This document shows, in pieces, positions 1 to 7,827 of a stretch of 32,869 bases of DNA. Position 1 is the first letter of the stretch; each line of letters starts with the position of its first letter. The notes below the pieces were generated by a model, which saw only the letters and a program-made list of their open reading frames with translations, was not told where the DNA came from and ran no database searches. Origin of the DNA: Paracoccaceae bacterium (lineage in GTDB: Bacteria > Pseudomonadota > Alphaproteobacteria > Rhodobacterales > Rhodobacteraceae); NCBI GenBank assembly GCA_003550665.1, contig PUKW01000192.1, positions 1 to 32,869 on the forward strand, read 5' to 3'. The translations under genes were made by a program, and so were the position numbers.

Positions 1-134
1 AAACTGCGAGTAAGGCCGTGTATCCGCGGAGCACGGCTGGCTCAGCGGGGCCGCTGCCCCAATGTGGCGGAACCAGCAGCCATCGTTTTCGGCGCTCGTC
101 GTGCTGTTTTCTGGCGCAATGCGGGACCGTGAAA

Positions 135-1748
135 TCACATGGGGCTCCCGTTCAGCAGCGCGCTCCCATCGCTTCTGCCCTCGAATTCCATGACCCGGTC
201 ACCGTCATCGGCAGGCATGGTGAACATCTCGAGCGCCATGGCAGCGCCCATCACGTCATCTTCCCCCACAAGGGGTGTCGTGGCGAGGTTGGACAGCGCA
301 TCCTCGACGCCGCTCATCGTGACTGTCGAGATGAGATCCGGGAGCTGATCGCCCGCTTCGAGATTCATGCTGCCGTCCAGTGTGGCCCGCGCGCCGATCG
401 CCTGCATGTATCCCTCGATGCCAACCTCCAGGCTTTCGACCGCGTTCAGGAGCTGCTCTTCTGGGTGGCCGCCCATGAAGCCCGCCGCGACGGCGCCCGC
501 GGCCGCGCTGACGATGTGCTGCGCCGCGACGGCCTGCCCGTCCAGTGTCAACGCGAGGTCGAGGGGCTCGTGATCGAGCGCCTCCCCCGGATCCACGATC
601 GACCAAACATCTTCGCTGGGCGAGACCTGCGCCAGCAGAAGATCCATGCCGAGTTCCTGCGCCTTCGCGCCCGGAAAAACCGGGAGGTGAAGCGCGAGGA
701 GCTTCCGTTCGGCCGATAGCGAAAGATCCGGCGTCCCACCGTCTTGTGCACCCGTCATCATCGCGTGCAGAAATCCGAGCGCCAGGCTGCCATCGGCATC
801 GAGTCCTCTCGTATCAAGCTCCAGGGACAGTTCTTCCTTGCCGTAGAACGCCTCCGCCGCGATGCTGTCGAGCGAAGACAGCGCCACGGCATCTCCGCGG
901 CGCTCTTCGGTCATGATGTCCGTGGCGTGACCGGACACTTCGATACTCGCCCCGTCCTCGAGCGCCTCGAGATCGAACAGCATATCGGTGTCCTGATGAT
1001 CGAGCCCCTGGTTTCGGACCGCGATGCGGAACTCCCCGATGTCCATCGTGACGCTGGGTCCCGCGCCCTGCCCGGAGACCACCTCCTGCGGATCGGGCGT
1101 CGCATCGATCCGGGTGTCGTCCGCGCCGATGCTCACGTCAACGTTGCGCGGCGCGGTCTCGACGCTGAAGGAGAAATCACTGAACAGCGCGGCGTATAGC
1201 AGCGCCTCCTCCGCGCCGCCGAATACGCCTTCATAGCTGCCGCTATTGAAACGCAGCTCGTCCGCCGCGAGGAAAGTCTCGAAGTGGTCGTCATCTTCGG
1301 TCAGGAAATTCAGCTCCGCGCCGTCTGCATTAACTGAAAAGTAGTCCTCTTCGGAGGGCGCGAGATTGATGAACTTTCCGCGCACATCACCGTCCGGGCG
1401 CGTCGCCACCAGGCTTGAGTGAATACCCTCCTCGTGACTCACAATGCCGATCTCGTCGATCAACAGCCTCTCATCCGGGTCGATCGGATCGGTGACGACC
1501 ACGTTCTCCAGAACGACGACATCTCCGTCCATCCGACGGCTTTCCGCGCCCACCTCGAGGCCGACCCTGCCCAGAACATCCTCAAGATGCGCCGGAATTT
1601 CCGCCTCGAATGCCGCATCCGTGTCGATATGGTCGAGCGCCCCATCGCGATCCTCACCGGCGCCTGCGACGGCGGGTGCGGACAGTAGGATGGCCCATGT
1701 CAGCGCCGTGGAATAAGGGGCAGGCGTTACGATCGCGTTATCTCGCAT
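135..1748 (-). CDS. Secreted DUF2125-like protein
   Basis: Encodes about 537 residues from an ATG at 1748; a purine-rich GGGA lies 8 nt before it, while the more upstream ATG at 1784 would add 12 residues without a comparable site. The N terminus reads as a signal peptide (hydrophobic stretch TALTWAILLSAPAVAGAG), so the product is probably periplasmic. The rest is acidic and rich in short beta-like segments. The C-terminal part (an MSGVEDAL stretch, then GAAMALEMF, an acidic D-x-D run, and a final LLNGSPM) resembles the end of DUF2125 proteins common in Rhodobacteraceae, whose function is unknown. The family call rests on this C-terminal pattern and overall length and is moderate. It may lie inside the element associated with the neighbouring recombinase, or may be a core gene next to it. 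Confidence 0.6.
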   Translation of the reverse strand: MRDNAIVTPAPYSTALTWAILLSAPAVAGAGEDRDGALDHIDTDAAFEAEIPAHLEDVLGRVGLEVGAESRRMDGDVVVLENVVVTDPIDPDERLLIDEIGIVSHEEGIHSSLVATRPDGDVRGKFINLAPSEEDYFSVNADGAELNFLTEDDDHFETFLAADELRFNSGSYEGVFGGAEEALLYAALFSDFSFSVETAPRNVDVSIGADDTRIDATPDPQEVVSGQGAGPSVTMDIGEFRIAVRNQGLDHQDTDMLFDLEALEDGASIEVSGHATDIMTEERRGDAVALSSLDSIAAEAFYGKEELSLELDTRGLDADGSLALGFLHAMMTGAQDGGTPDLSLSAERKLLALHLPVFPGAKAQELGMDLLLAQVSPSEDVWSIVDPGEALDHEPLDLALTLDGQAVAAQHIVSAAAGAVAAGFMGGHPEEQLLNAVESLEVGIEGYMQAIGARATLDGSMNLEAGDQLPDLISTVTMSGVEDALSNLATTPLVGEDDVMGAAMALEMFTMPADDGDRVMEFEGRSDGSALLNGSPM

Positions 1749-2285
1749 AAAATAAATCCCTTTGGCCGCGGAAAGAACCGGCAATATCCTTGCTGTCCTC
1801 CCTTCACGCGCAACCTGCTATGACTTGGTCCGAGGATCAAGCGCTGCGTGTGTCATGCGGTGTTGCGTTCATGGTGCGGTTGTGTGTGAGAGTTTGTGCT
1901 GGCTGCGGGCCATGCAACTCACTTGCCGACCGGGAGGCATCTCATCCCTGCCATCCTCCTCGGGTTCGGATCGATTGAACCGAGAGCGGGTAAGATGAGT
2001 TTACAGCACAGCGTCGACGGCACCGGCACCGAAGCTGCCCGGCCTATCCGCTGGGACTCTCCTGACCTCTCCCGCGAGCGGAGCTTGGCGCACACGGCGA
2101 AGGCCCGGAGGATCCCGCATCGGCGACACACCCCAGACGTTCTGCTGGGACAATCACGGATGACCGGTTCCGTGATCTCGCGCCGCGCCTTGCTGTCGAC
2201 GCTGAATGGCAGGTTTACGCAGGACGCGGTCCGCGGGTGTGGCCGCGCCTTCGATTTCGCAGCGTCCGCTTCCTGCGCGTTGCGC
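1749..2285. other. Gene-poor stretch between recombinase and DUF2125-like gene
   Basis: No convincing gene. Open frames here (for example a 126-codon minus-strand frame from 2299) have no recognisable domain, no clear ribosome binding site, and arginine/serine/cysteine-rich composition typical of spurious frames. The part at 1840-1910 is noticeably GT-rich on the plus strand and less GC-rich than the rest of the window, in keeping with transferred DNA. It must contain the promoter of the DUF2125-like gene, but I could not pick a convincing -35/-10 pair. Confidence 0.5.
2153..2176. repeat. Inverted repeat, 8-bp arms
   Basis: ATCACGGA (2153-2160) and its exact reverse complement TCCGTGAT (2169-2176) are separated by 8 nt, about 110 nt beyond the recombinase stop codon. 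There is no T-run after either arm, so it is not a classic intrinsic terminator. A protein binding site linked to the element is possible, but nothing else supports this. Confidence 0.4.
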
Positions 2286-4508
2286 TCACATGATCGCATC
2301 GAAGTGCTCGAGGGCTCTGCGTTTCTGCGGGTTCCTTGGAAAGCGGGCCACGCCGGTTGCGAGAAGGGCGCGGTAGTGATCAGCCGCGTCGGCGCGCGTC
2401 ACGTGCTCGATGCGCCCCTCTCCATCGCGCAACGTCGCTCCGCCCGCGGTGATGCTCGCCTCGAGGCAGAGCGACTCGCCGCACATGACACGGATGACCT
2501 CTGGCGCGCCGTTTTCTCCGAGATCCACGCTAACATCGAAGGCCTTTGGCGCACCGAGGTTGCAGCGCAAGATCACCGGGAAACCGTGTCTTTTCGAGGG
2601 TTCCACAACGGCCCCGAAATCCACCGCGTCAAGATTCGCTTTCAGTTTCCGGGCGTGAAACGCCGTGTAATGGCGGTTCAGGATGTCGCCACTCTTGTGA
2701 CCGAGCAGGGCCTGTCGCATTCCATCGCTGACGATGTCACTCAGCTTCGATGAGAGCGTCTTGCGCAGCGCGTAGAAGTCCTCGTCGTAGTCGGCGAGAT
2801 CGAGCCGCGCGAAGAGGTGCTTGAGGTGCTTGCCGAAGGCATCGGAGGGGGTCTCGACGGTGCTGCGCTCGAGCGCTTCGGGAAACAGGAAGGCGCCACG
2901 TTCTTCGGGCAATGCGCGCAGCCAGGCGTCGAATCCGAGATCAAGAAGGAGCTGTGGAATGGGCAGAAAGCGCGCGCTGTCGGATGTCTTGATCTGCTCA
3001 TCGGCATCGAGGCCGATTGCAAGGCAAAGGACACCGTCGCGCCGCACGAGGCTGGTTCGCTTGAGCTGCAGCACCTCATGCAGGCGGGCCCCGGTGCTCA
3101 TCACGAGGAGCGGCACCCAATAGGTCGCATCGCGGATGATCACATCGCCCGGCAGCCATCGCCGGTGCTGCGATGCGCAGCCGGTATAGATGGGAGATGT
3201 GAGCAGCCTCGACATGCGCTCCGGCGTCCAGGGCAGCCGCGTTTTCGGCTTGGTCACACGAAGATAGAGCGCGTCGTCGGGGCGCGCCCCAGCGATGGCA
3301 CGTTCGATCTCCTTGTCACCGAGCACCCGGATCTGCGCCGCCGCGCCCAGCTCACGCGCCGCGCGCACGAAGCGGTGCAGCACATCGCGGTGCTTCTTGA
3401 CGTTCTGGAAGGTGACGCGGGGCGTGAGGCGCTCGGCAAGCCGGGCGCGCTTCTCGTAGGTCGACAGCCCGCTCATCGCGCGGATCTCTTCCGTGACAAC
3501 CGCATCGGCAGCGTCCGCGCGCTCGATTTCCTCACGCTTGGGCAGCGTGGCGCCCTCGGCGGTAAAGCGGTTCTTGCCGTGCCTCTTGCCGTGGGTCCTG
3601 GGTAGCTGCGCCACCAGTTCGAACAGCTCTTTCTGCCGCTCCCGCGTCAGCAGATCCACCGGGATATCGCCGATCAGCTCTTTGAAAAGCTTGCAGCTTG
3701 CTGCCATGCCGGACTGCATGCTCGGCGTCGGATAGAGTTCGCGCGCCTTTTCATAGGCCTGCGAGATGGTCACGGGCGCGGCCATGAACTGCGCAACCGG
3801 TGAGGCCGCGTAATCGGCCACAAGCGGCGCGGCCGCATGCGCGACATCCTCGCCATCCTCGACCCGGGCCTCGACCTCGGTGACCGCCTGCTTGAGCCGC
3901 AGCGCCTCGCGGCCGAACTCCGGCGCAAGCCCTGCGCTGATCGGCACGCCGACAGTATCCGCCGCCTCGGCACACCATTGCGCGACAAGCGCGAAATCGT
4001 TGCGCCGCGCTGCCCGCCGCAGCCGGCGCACCTCATCCTCGAGCTCCTCGATCCGCGCGTCGATCACCCCATCGTCGCGCGCGGCAGCCCCGGCCTGAAC
4101 GTCGCTGATCCGCCGCAGCTCACCGCGCAGCGCCTCAGCGAGGACCGCGTCGATCTCGGCGCGCGTGACGGGCCGGGTCTCCATCGCCTGCATGATCTGC
4201 CTCTCCGCCTGCTCCACGGCATTGAGCAGGCGCGCGGCGCTGCTCATCGCCTCTGAGAGAAGCTGGGTGCGAAGCGAGGTGCACAGAAATGGCTGGCCGC
4301 GTTGATGACTCACCGCCGTGGTGAGCCGCTTGCGGAAGTAATAGGTCCGCCCGCGCAGCTGCAGGTAGGGACCGGCCGGACGGCGGCGGGGAACGGGGCG
4401 TGAGCGGGCGGTGCGGTCGGCGACGGCGGTGCGATGTGTCACACCATGTGTCACAGTTTGTGTCACACCCCCGGCGGACGGTGTGACACAGCCCCGGTCG
4501 CGAGCCAT
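2286..4508 (-). CDS. int: Tyrosine recombinase (phage/island integrase, DUF6538-like N terminus)
   Basis: Site-specific recombinase of the tyrosine class, about 740 residues from the ATG at 4508, which has AAGGG 4 nt upstream. The open frame continues upstream through the tRNA gene, which is not real coding sequence. After a basic, repeat-bearing first 45 residues, the segment LQLRGRTYYFRKRL matches the short N-terminal domain (DUF6538) found in many proteobacterial integrases. A charged, partly coiled-coil region follows (about residues 145-225), then a core-binding region. The catalytic domain lies at about 425-640, with Arg475 (STGARLHEV), Lys507 (QIKTSDSARFLPIP), Arg582 (FYALRKTL), His604 (LLGHKSG) and nucleophile Tyr614 (NRHYT). 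The usual box II His is replaced by Tyr579. It is longer than typical integrases (350-450 residues) because of the N-terminal half and a tail of about 120 residues. It probably acts at the adjacent tRNA-Gln. Confidence 0.9.
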   Translation of the reverse strand: MARDRGCVTPSAGGVTQTVTHGVTHRTAVADRTARSRPVPRRRPAGPYLQLRGRTYYFRKRLTTAVSHQRGQPFLCTSLRTQLLSEAMSSAARLLNAVEQAERQIMQAMETRPVTRAEIDAVLAEALRGELRRISDVQAGAAARDDGVIDARIEELEDEVRRLRRAARRNDFALVAQWCAEAADTVGVPISAGLAPEFGREALRLKQAVTEVEARVEDGEDVAHAAAPLVADYAASPVAQFMAAPVTISQAYEKARELYPTPSMQSGMAASCKLFKELIGDIPVDLLTRERQKELFELVAQLPRTHGKRHGKNRFTAEGATLPKREEIERADAADAVVTEEIRAMSGLSTYEKRARLAERLTPRVTFQNVKKHRDVLHRFVRAARELGAAAQIRVLGDKEIERAIAGARPDDALYLRVTKPKTRLPWTPERMSRLLTSPIYTGCASQHRRWLPGDVIIRDATYWVPLLVMSTGARLHEVLQLKRTSLVRRDGVLCLAIGLDADEQIKTSDSARFLPIPQLLLDLGFDAWLRALPEERGAFLFPEALERSTVETPSDAFGKHLKHLFARLDLADYDEDFYALRKTLSSKLSDIVSDGMRQALLGHKSGDILNRHYTAFHARKLKANLDAVDFGAVVEPSKRHGFPVILRCNLGAPKAFDVSVDLGENGAPEVIRVMCGESLCLEASITAGGATLRDGEGRIEHVTRADAADHYRALLATGVARFPRNPQKRRALEHFDAIM
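4435..4490. repeat. 12-bp-periodic TGTGTCACA sites at the start of the recombinase gene
   Basis: TGTGTCACA occurs at 4435-4443, 4447-4455 and 4459-4467, exactly 12 bp apart, and its reverse complement TGTGACACA at 4482-4490. Each unit is itself a near-perfect palindrome around a central base. They fall within codons 7-25 of the recombinase and encode a [G/T]-V-T-[H/Q] peptide repeat. Regular spacing plus internal symmetry next to an attachment site suggests binding sites (arm-type recombinase sites, excisionase or repressor sites), but a purely coding origin is possible. Confidence 0.6.
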
Positions 4509-4543
4509 CAAGCCCTTGTTATTTCTGTCTTTCCGGTGGGTCA

Positions 4544-4618
4544 TGGCTGGGGTGGCAGGATTCGAACCTGCGGTACACGGTACCAAAAACCGCTGCCTTA
4601 CCACTTGGCTACACCCCA
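4544..4618 (-). tRNA. tRNA-Gln (anticodon TTG)
   Basis: The minus strand folds as a complete tRNA. The acceptor arm TGGGGTG pairs with CACCCCA, followed by discriminator G and an encoded CCA. The anticodon stem GCGGT/ACCGT closes a 7-base loop TTTTGGT, giving anticodon TTG (reads CAA, glutamine), and the T-loop GGTTCGAATCC is intact. It lies 86 nt downstream of the phosphomannomutase gene on the same strand. Its 3' end is the likely target of the adjacent recombinase: the gene remains whole, as expected when an integrating element restores the tRNA end. An upstream in-frame ATG of the recombinase frame (4542-4544) overlaps the last base of CCA. Confidence 0.97.
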
Positions 4619-4665
4619 ACGGCACGCGTTGTTTACTCAAGCCTCAATGCCGCTGCAAGGGCATC

Positions 4666-4683
4666 GGCGCGAAAAATCGCGCC
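4666..4683 (-). terminator. Hairpin after phosphomannomutase gene
   Basis: Perfect 7-bp GC-rich stem (GGCGCGA/TCGCGCC) with a four-base loop, starting 22 nt beyond the phosphomannomutase stop codon and ahead of the tRNA. There is no T-tract after it, so it could stabilise or end the transcript only with help from other factors. Confidence 0.4.
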
Positions 4684-4704
4684 AGTTACGAGGGGCCTCG
4701 CCTG

Positions 4705-6201
4705 CTACAGCGTCTGGTCGTAATCGCCCACCGAAGGCTCCGTTCGGATCACCTTGTCTAGATCGTCGAATATCGCGCGCAACTCCGCCGCGCTGTCGGG
4801 GCTTTCGCACACAACGACCAGGTTTGGCGTGTTCGACGACGCCCGCACCAGCCCCCAGCCGCCATTCTCGAGCATCACCCGCGCGCCGTTCACCGTCACC
4901 ACCTCGGCGATGCGCCGTCCGCCGAGGGTGCCTCCGTCGCGATGCAGAGCCTCGAGCCGCGCGACCAGCCGCCCGAGCACTTCGTATTTCTCGCCATCGG
5001 CGCACCAGGGTGACATCGTGGGCGATGAATACGTGACCGGAAGCGCGCGGCGCAGATCGGACATGCGTTGTGCCGGATTGCGGTCCATCAGCTTGCAAAG
5101 CTCGACCGCCACGCGCAGCCCGCAGTCATAACCTCGCCCGATCGGCGGGGCGAGAAAGTAGTGCCCCGATTTCTCGAAGCCGGCGAGCGCACCGAGTTCA
5201 TGCACGCGCCGCTTCATGTGGCTGTGCCCGGTGCGCCAGTAATCGGCCTTCGCCCCGCCGGCCTGCAACTCCGGGTCAGAGGCGAACAGGCCGGTGGACT
5301 TGACGTCGGCGACGAAGGTCGCGCCGGGATGCAGCTTGATGAGGTCGCGCGCCATGATGACACCGACCTTGTCGGCAAAGATCTCCTCGCCGGTATCATC
5401 CACCACCCCGCAGCGATCGCCGTCGCCATCGAAGCCGAGCGCGAGATCCGCGCCGCTCGCGCGCACCGCATCGGCCATGTCGTGCAGCATTTCCATGGCC
5501 TCGGGATTGGGATTGTAGTTCGGAAAACTGTAATCGAGGCCGGTATGCAGCGGCACGACCTCGACACCGATCCGCTCGAGCAGCGCGGGCGCGAAGCGGC
5601 TTGCCGTGCCATTGCCGGTCGCGCAGACGATCTTGAGCGGGCGCGAGAGGCGGAAATCACCCGCGAGATCATCGAGATAGGCCCCTTCCACGCCGTCGAC
5701 GACTTCCCAGCCGCCGCCGTCGCGCGGCTGGCCCTTGCCGTCGAGCACGATGTCACGCAGCTGCGCCATCTCGTCGGGGCCATGCGTGAGCGGGCGCTGA
5801 AAGCCCATCTTCACGCCCGTCCAGCCATTCGGGTTGTGGCTCGCCGTGACCATCGCCACGGCGGGCGCGTCGAGATGAAACTGCGCGAAATACGCCATCG
5901 GCGAGAGGGCTGGGCCGATATCCTTCACCCGGATCCCGGCCTGAACGAGACCGAGGATGAGCGCCTGCTTGATGGCCAGCGAATAGTCGCGGTAGTCATT
6001 GCCGACCGCGATCACCGGCTCGAGCCCGTGCGCGTGCATCTGCGTGCCGAGGCCGAGGCCAAGCGCGGTCATGCCCGGCAGGTTGATCTCCTCTGGGTAA
6101 CGCCAGCGCGCATCGTATTCGCGAAATCCGCTGGGCGCGATCATCGGCTCGCGCAGGAACTCCCACGTATTGGGTCGCGACTCGGGATGTGGAACGGGCA
6201 T
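4705..6201 (-). CDS. manB: Phosphomannomutase / phosphoglucomutase
   Basis: Alpha-D-phosphohexomutase interconverting hexose 6-phosphate and 1-phosphate, supplying sugar nucleotides for polysaccharide synthesis in the cytoplasm. About 498 residues from the ATG at 6201, chosen because AAGCAGG precedes it; an in-frame ATG at 6234 has no visible binding site and would add 11 residues. All four family signatures are present: active-site serine in TASHNPNGWTG (Ser121), metal loop GFDGDGDRCG (about 257-266), a sugar-specificity loop around EKSGHYF, and the phosphate-binding C-terminal RASSNTPNLVV. The N terminus NTWEFLREPMIAPSGFREYD is the form seen in Rhodobacteraceae. It is the third gene of the kpsT-kpsE operon, which fits a role in capsule precursor supply. 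Substrate preference (mannose or glucose) cannot be told from the sequence. Confidence 0.93.
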   Translation of the reverse strand: MPVPHPESRPNTWEFLREPMIAPSGFREYDARWRYPEEINLPGMTALGLGLGTQMHAHGLEPVIAVGNDYRDYSLAIKQALILGLVQAGIRVKDIGPALSPMAYFAQFHLDAPAVAMVTASHNPNGWTGVKMGFQRPLTHGPDEMAQLRDIVLDGKGQPRDGGGWEVVDGVEGAYLDDLAGDFRLSRPLKIVCATGNGTASRFAPALLERIGVEVVPLHTGLDYSFPNYNPNPEAMEMLHDMADAVRASGADLALGFDGDGDRCGVVDDTGEEIFADKVGVIMARDLIKLHPGATFVADVKSTGLFASDPELQAGGAKADYWRTGHSHMKRRVHELGALAGFEKSGHYFLAPPIGRGYDCGLRVAVELCKLMDRNPAQRMSDLRRALPVTYSSPTMSPWCADGEKYEVLGRLVARLEALHRDGGTLGGRRIAEVVTVNGARVMLENGGWGLVRASSNTPNLVVVCESPDSAAELRAIFDDLDKVIRTEPSVGDYDQTL

Positions 6202-6267
6202 GGCGCAACCTGCTTCAATGGCAATGCCGGTCATAGACCATGCAGCGCGGCGCCACGCAAGCGCCCC

Positions 6268-7827
6268 TCACGACGACACCTGTTCGCGCAGGATCGACGC
6301 CGTCATCGAGACCAGCAGATAGAGCCCGAGCATGATCAGGAACGCGACGAGCGTGTTCTCAAAGGCGCGCGGATGGGTCGGGCTGTCGGGCGCCACGGGG
6401 CTGACACCCATCGACAGGTAGCGCACCTGCCGGTTGGCCTCGATGCGCGCCTGCTCGAGCTGTTCGAGGGATTTGGACATCATCGCCTGGCGGATCTCGA
6501 CATCCGACTCGGCCATGGTGAGCTGGCTGCGAATGCGCGCCAGCGATTGCCGACCCTCCGAGTCCTCGGTCAGTTGCGAGCGCAGATCGCGGACCTCCTC
6601 GCGCAGGTTCTCGATCCGGGCCTCGCGCGGGGCGATGCGGCCCTGGCTCGGGCTTTCATTGGAGCGGATCTCCTGAAGGGCGAGGCGCTCCTCGATCAGC
6701 TGCGACTCGAGCGCGGCGATCTGGTTCGTGAGCAGCTCGACCTCGGTGTCGCCCGACAGGATCTCGAAATCCTCCTGCAGGTCGATGACGCGCGCGCGCG
6801 CCGCCTGCATCGCGGCCTCGGCCTCCTCGAAGCTCTCGCGCGCACCCTCCATCTGATCCTCGCGCAGCCGCTGCGTGAGCTGGTCCACCTGCTCCTCGGC
6901 ATAGGAGACGAGGGCGCGCGAGAACGCCTCGCTGGTTTCGGGGTCGGCCGCGATCACCTTGAGCTGCACGAGCCCCTCTGCCGGATCGAAGCCGATTTGC
7001 ACCTTGCGCTGGTAGAGCGCGTAAGCATCCTCGTTGCTGGCGCCGTCCGAAAGGCGGCGCAGCGGGTCGATGTGACCCTGGCTGTAATGCGCCTTGAAGC
7101 CGTGGTCGTCATCGAGGCGCATCATCGCCTCGCGCGAGCGCAGGTAGCTCTGAACGGTGATCGAGTCCTCGTTGGTGGCCAGCCCCGTGCCCGCGAAGAG
7201 GCTCGCGAAGCCGCCCATCCCGCCCTCCTGCTCGACGCTCTGGATCACGAACTCGGCCTCGGTGGCATAGAGCGGCGTGGCGATGCGATAGTAATAGATC
7301 CCCGCCATCAGGGTGGGCAGCATCACGAACACCATCAGCCGCGCCGCAAGCAGCGCGAGGCGCCGCCGGCGCCTGCGGGCGATGTCGCGCTGAATCTCCA
7401 TGACCTCGCGCGACTCGTGCTCGGGCGGGCTGTATTCCGATGGTGTCCCGGGGCCGCGATAGGCCTGCGGCAGATGCGGCGCATCGTCGTCGTCGCCGGT
7501 CCGGGTGGGTTCGCTTCGGCGATTGCCCGGCAACATCATGCCGAGCACGGAGTCGACGCGGAACGGATCGATGCCGCGTTCGCGCAACAGCCGAACCGCG
7601 TCGTGGTCCGAGCGCGGCGCGAGGCCGTGGCGCGTCGCGTTGCGCCGCGCCGCGCGCAGCTGCCGGCCGCTCAGCCCCTCGCGGCGGATCGCCTCGATCG
7701 CATCCTCGGGATGCGCGAGGGCCTGCGCATCGTCGGCGAGGGCGGCATTTCCGTCGCTCGCCGGGGCGCGGGCCTCGGGGCGGTGCGGCCGGATGTTGTA
7801 TTTGTTAGTGACGAGTTTCGTAGTCAT
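6268..7827 (-). CDS. kpsE: Capsule polysaccharide export inner-membrane protein, KpsE/CtrB type
   Basis: Polysaccharide co-polymerase/export adaptor linking a KpsMT-type ABC exporter to the periplasm and outer-membrane pore. 519 residues. A long cytoplasmic N-terminal part (1-155), ending in a run of six arginines at 151-156, precedes the first membrane segment (about 157-178). Then comes the YYRIATPLYATEAEFVIQS stretch typical of the Wzz/KpsE domain. A large alpha-helical, glutamate/arginine-rich periplasmic coiled coil spans about 300-450, and a second membrane segment near the C terminus (about 491-510) leaves a short tail. Typical KpsE proteins are about 380 residues; the extra length is the N-terminal region. 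The start overlaps the kpsT 3' end by 23 nt and is preceded by AAGCGG, so translation is probably coupled to kpsT. Confidence 0.88.
   Translation of the reverse strand: MTTKLVTNKYNIRPHRPEARAPASDGNAALADDAQALAHPEDAIEAIRREGLSGRQLRAARRNATRHGLAPRSDHDAVRLLRERGIDPFRVDSVLGMMLPGNRRSEPTRTGDDDDAPHLPQAYRGPGTPSEYSPPEHESREVMEIQRDIARRRRRRLALLAARLMVFVMLPTLMAGIYYYRIATPLYATEAEFVIQSVEQEGGMGGFASLFAGTGLATNEDSITVQSYLRSREAMMRLDDDHGFKAHYSQGHIDPLRRLSDGASNEDAYALYQRKVQIGFDPAEGLVQLKVIAADPETSEAFSRALVSYAEEQVDQLTQRLREDQMEGARESFEEAEAAMQAARARVIDLQEDFEILSGDTEVELLTNQIAALESQLIEERLALQEIRSNESPSQGRIAPREARIENLREEVRDLRSQLTEDSEGRQSLARIRSQLTMAESDVEIRQAMMSKSLEQLEQARIEANRQVRYLSMGVSPVAPDSPTHPRAFENTLVAFLIMLGLYLLVSMTASILREQVSS

Larger units (their letters stand above)
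1..4560. mobile_element. Putative integrative element next to tRNA-Gln (left end outside window)
   Basis: A tyrosine recombinase gene begins 36 nt beyond the 3' end of a tRNA-Gln gene and points away from it, which is how islands and prophages that use a tRNA 3' end as attachment site are normally arranged. On that reading the element extends leftwards from about 4560 and leaves the window. I found no second copy of the tRNA 3' segment between 1 and 4500, so the other junction was not seen. No phage structural, conjugation or toxin genes are visible in the part present. The element could equally be a decayed remnant consisting of little more than the recombinase. Confidence 0.35.

Noticed and set aside
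1919-2299. 126-codon minus-strand frame as a small gene
   Set aside because: No binding site, no recognisable domain, overlaps the recombinase end, and composition looks spurious.
4509-4640. N-terminal extension of the recombinase through the tRNA gene
   Set aside because: The frame is open by chance across the tRNA; the ATG at 4508 with AAGGG is the first sensible start.
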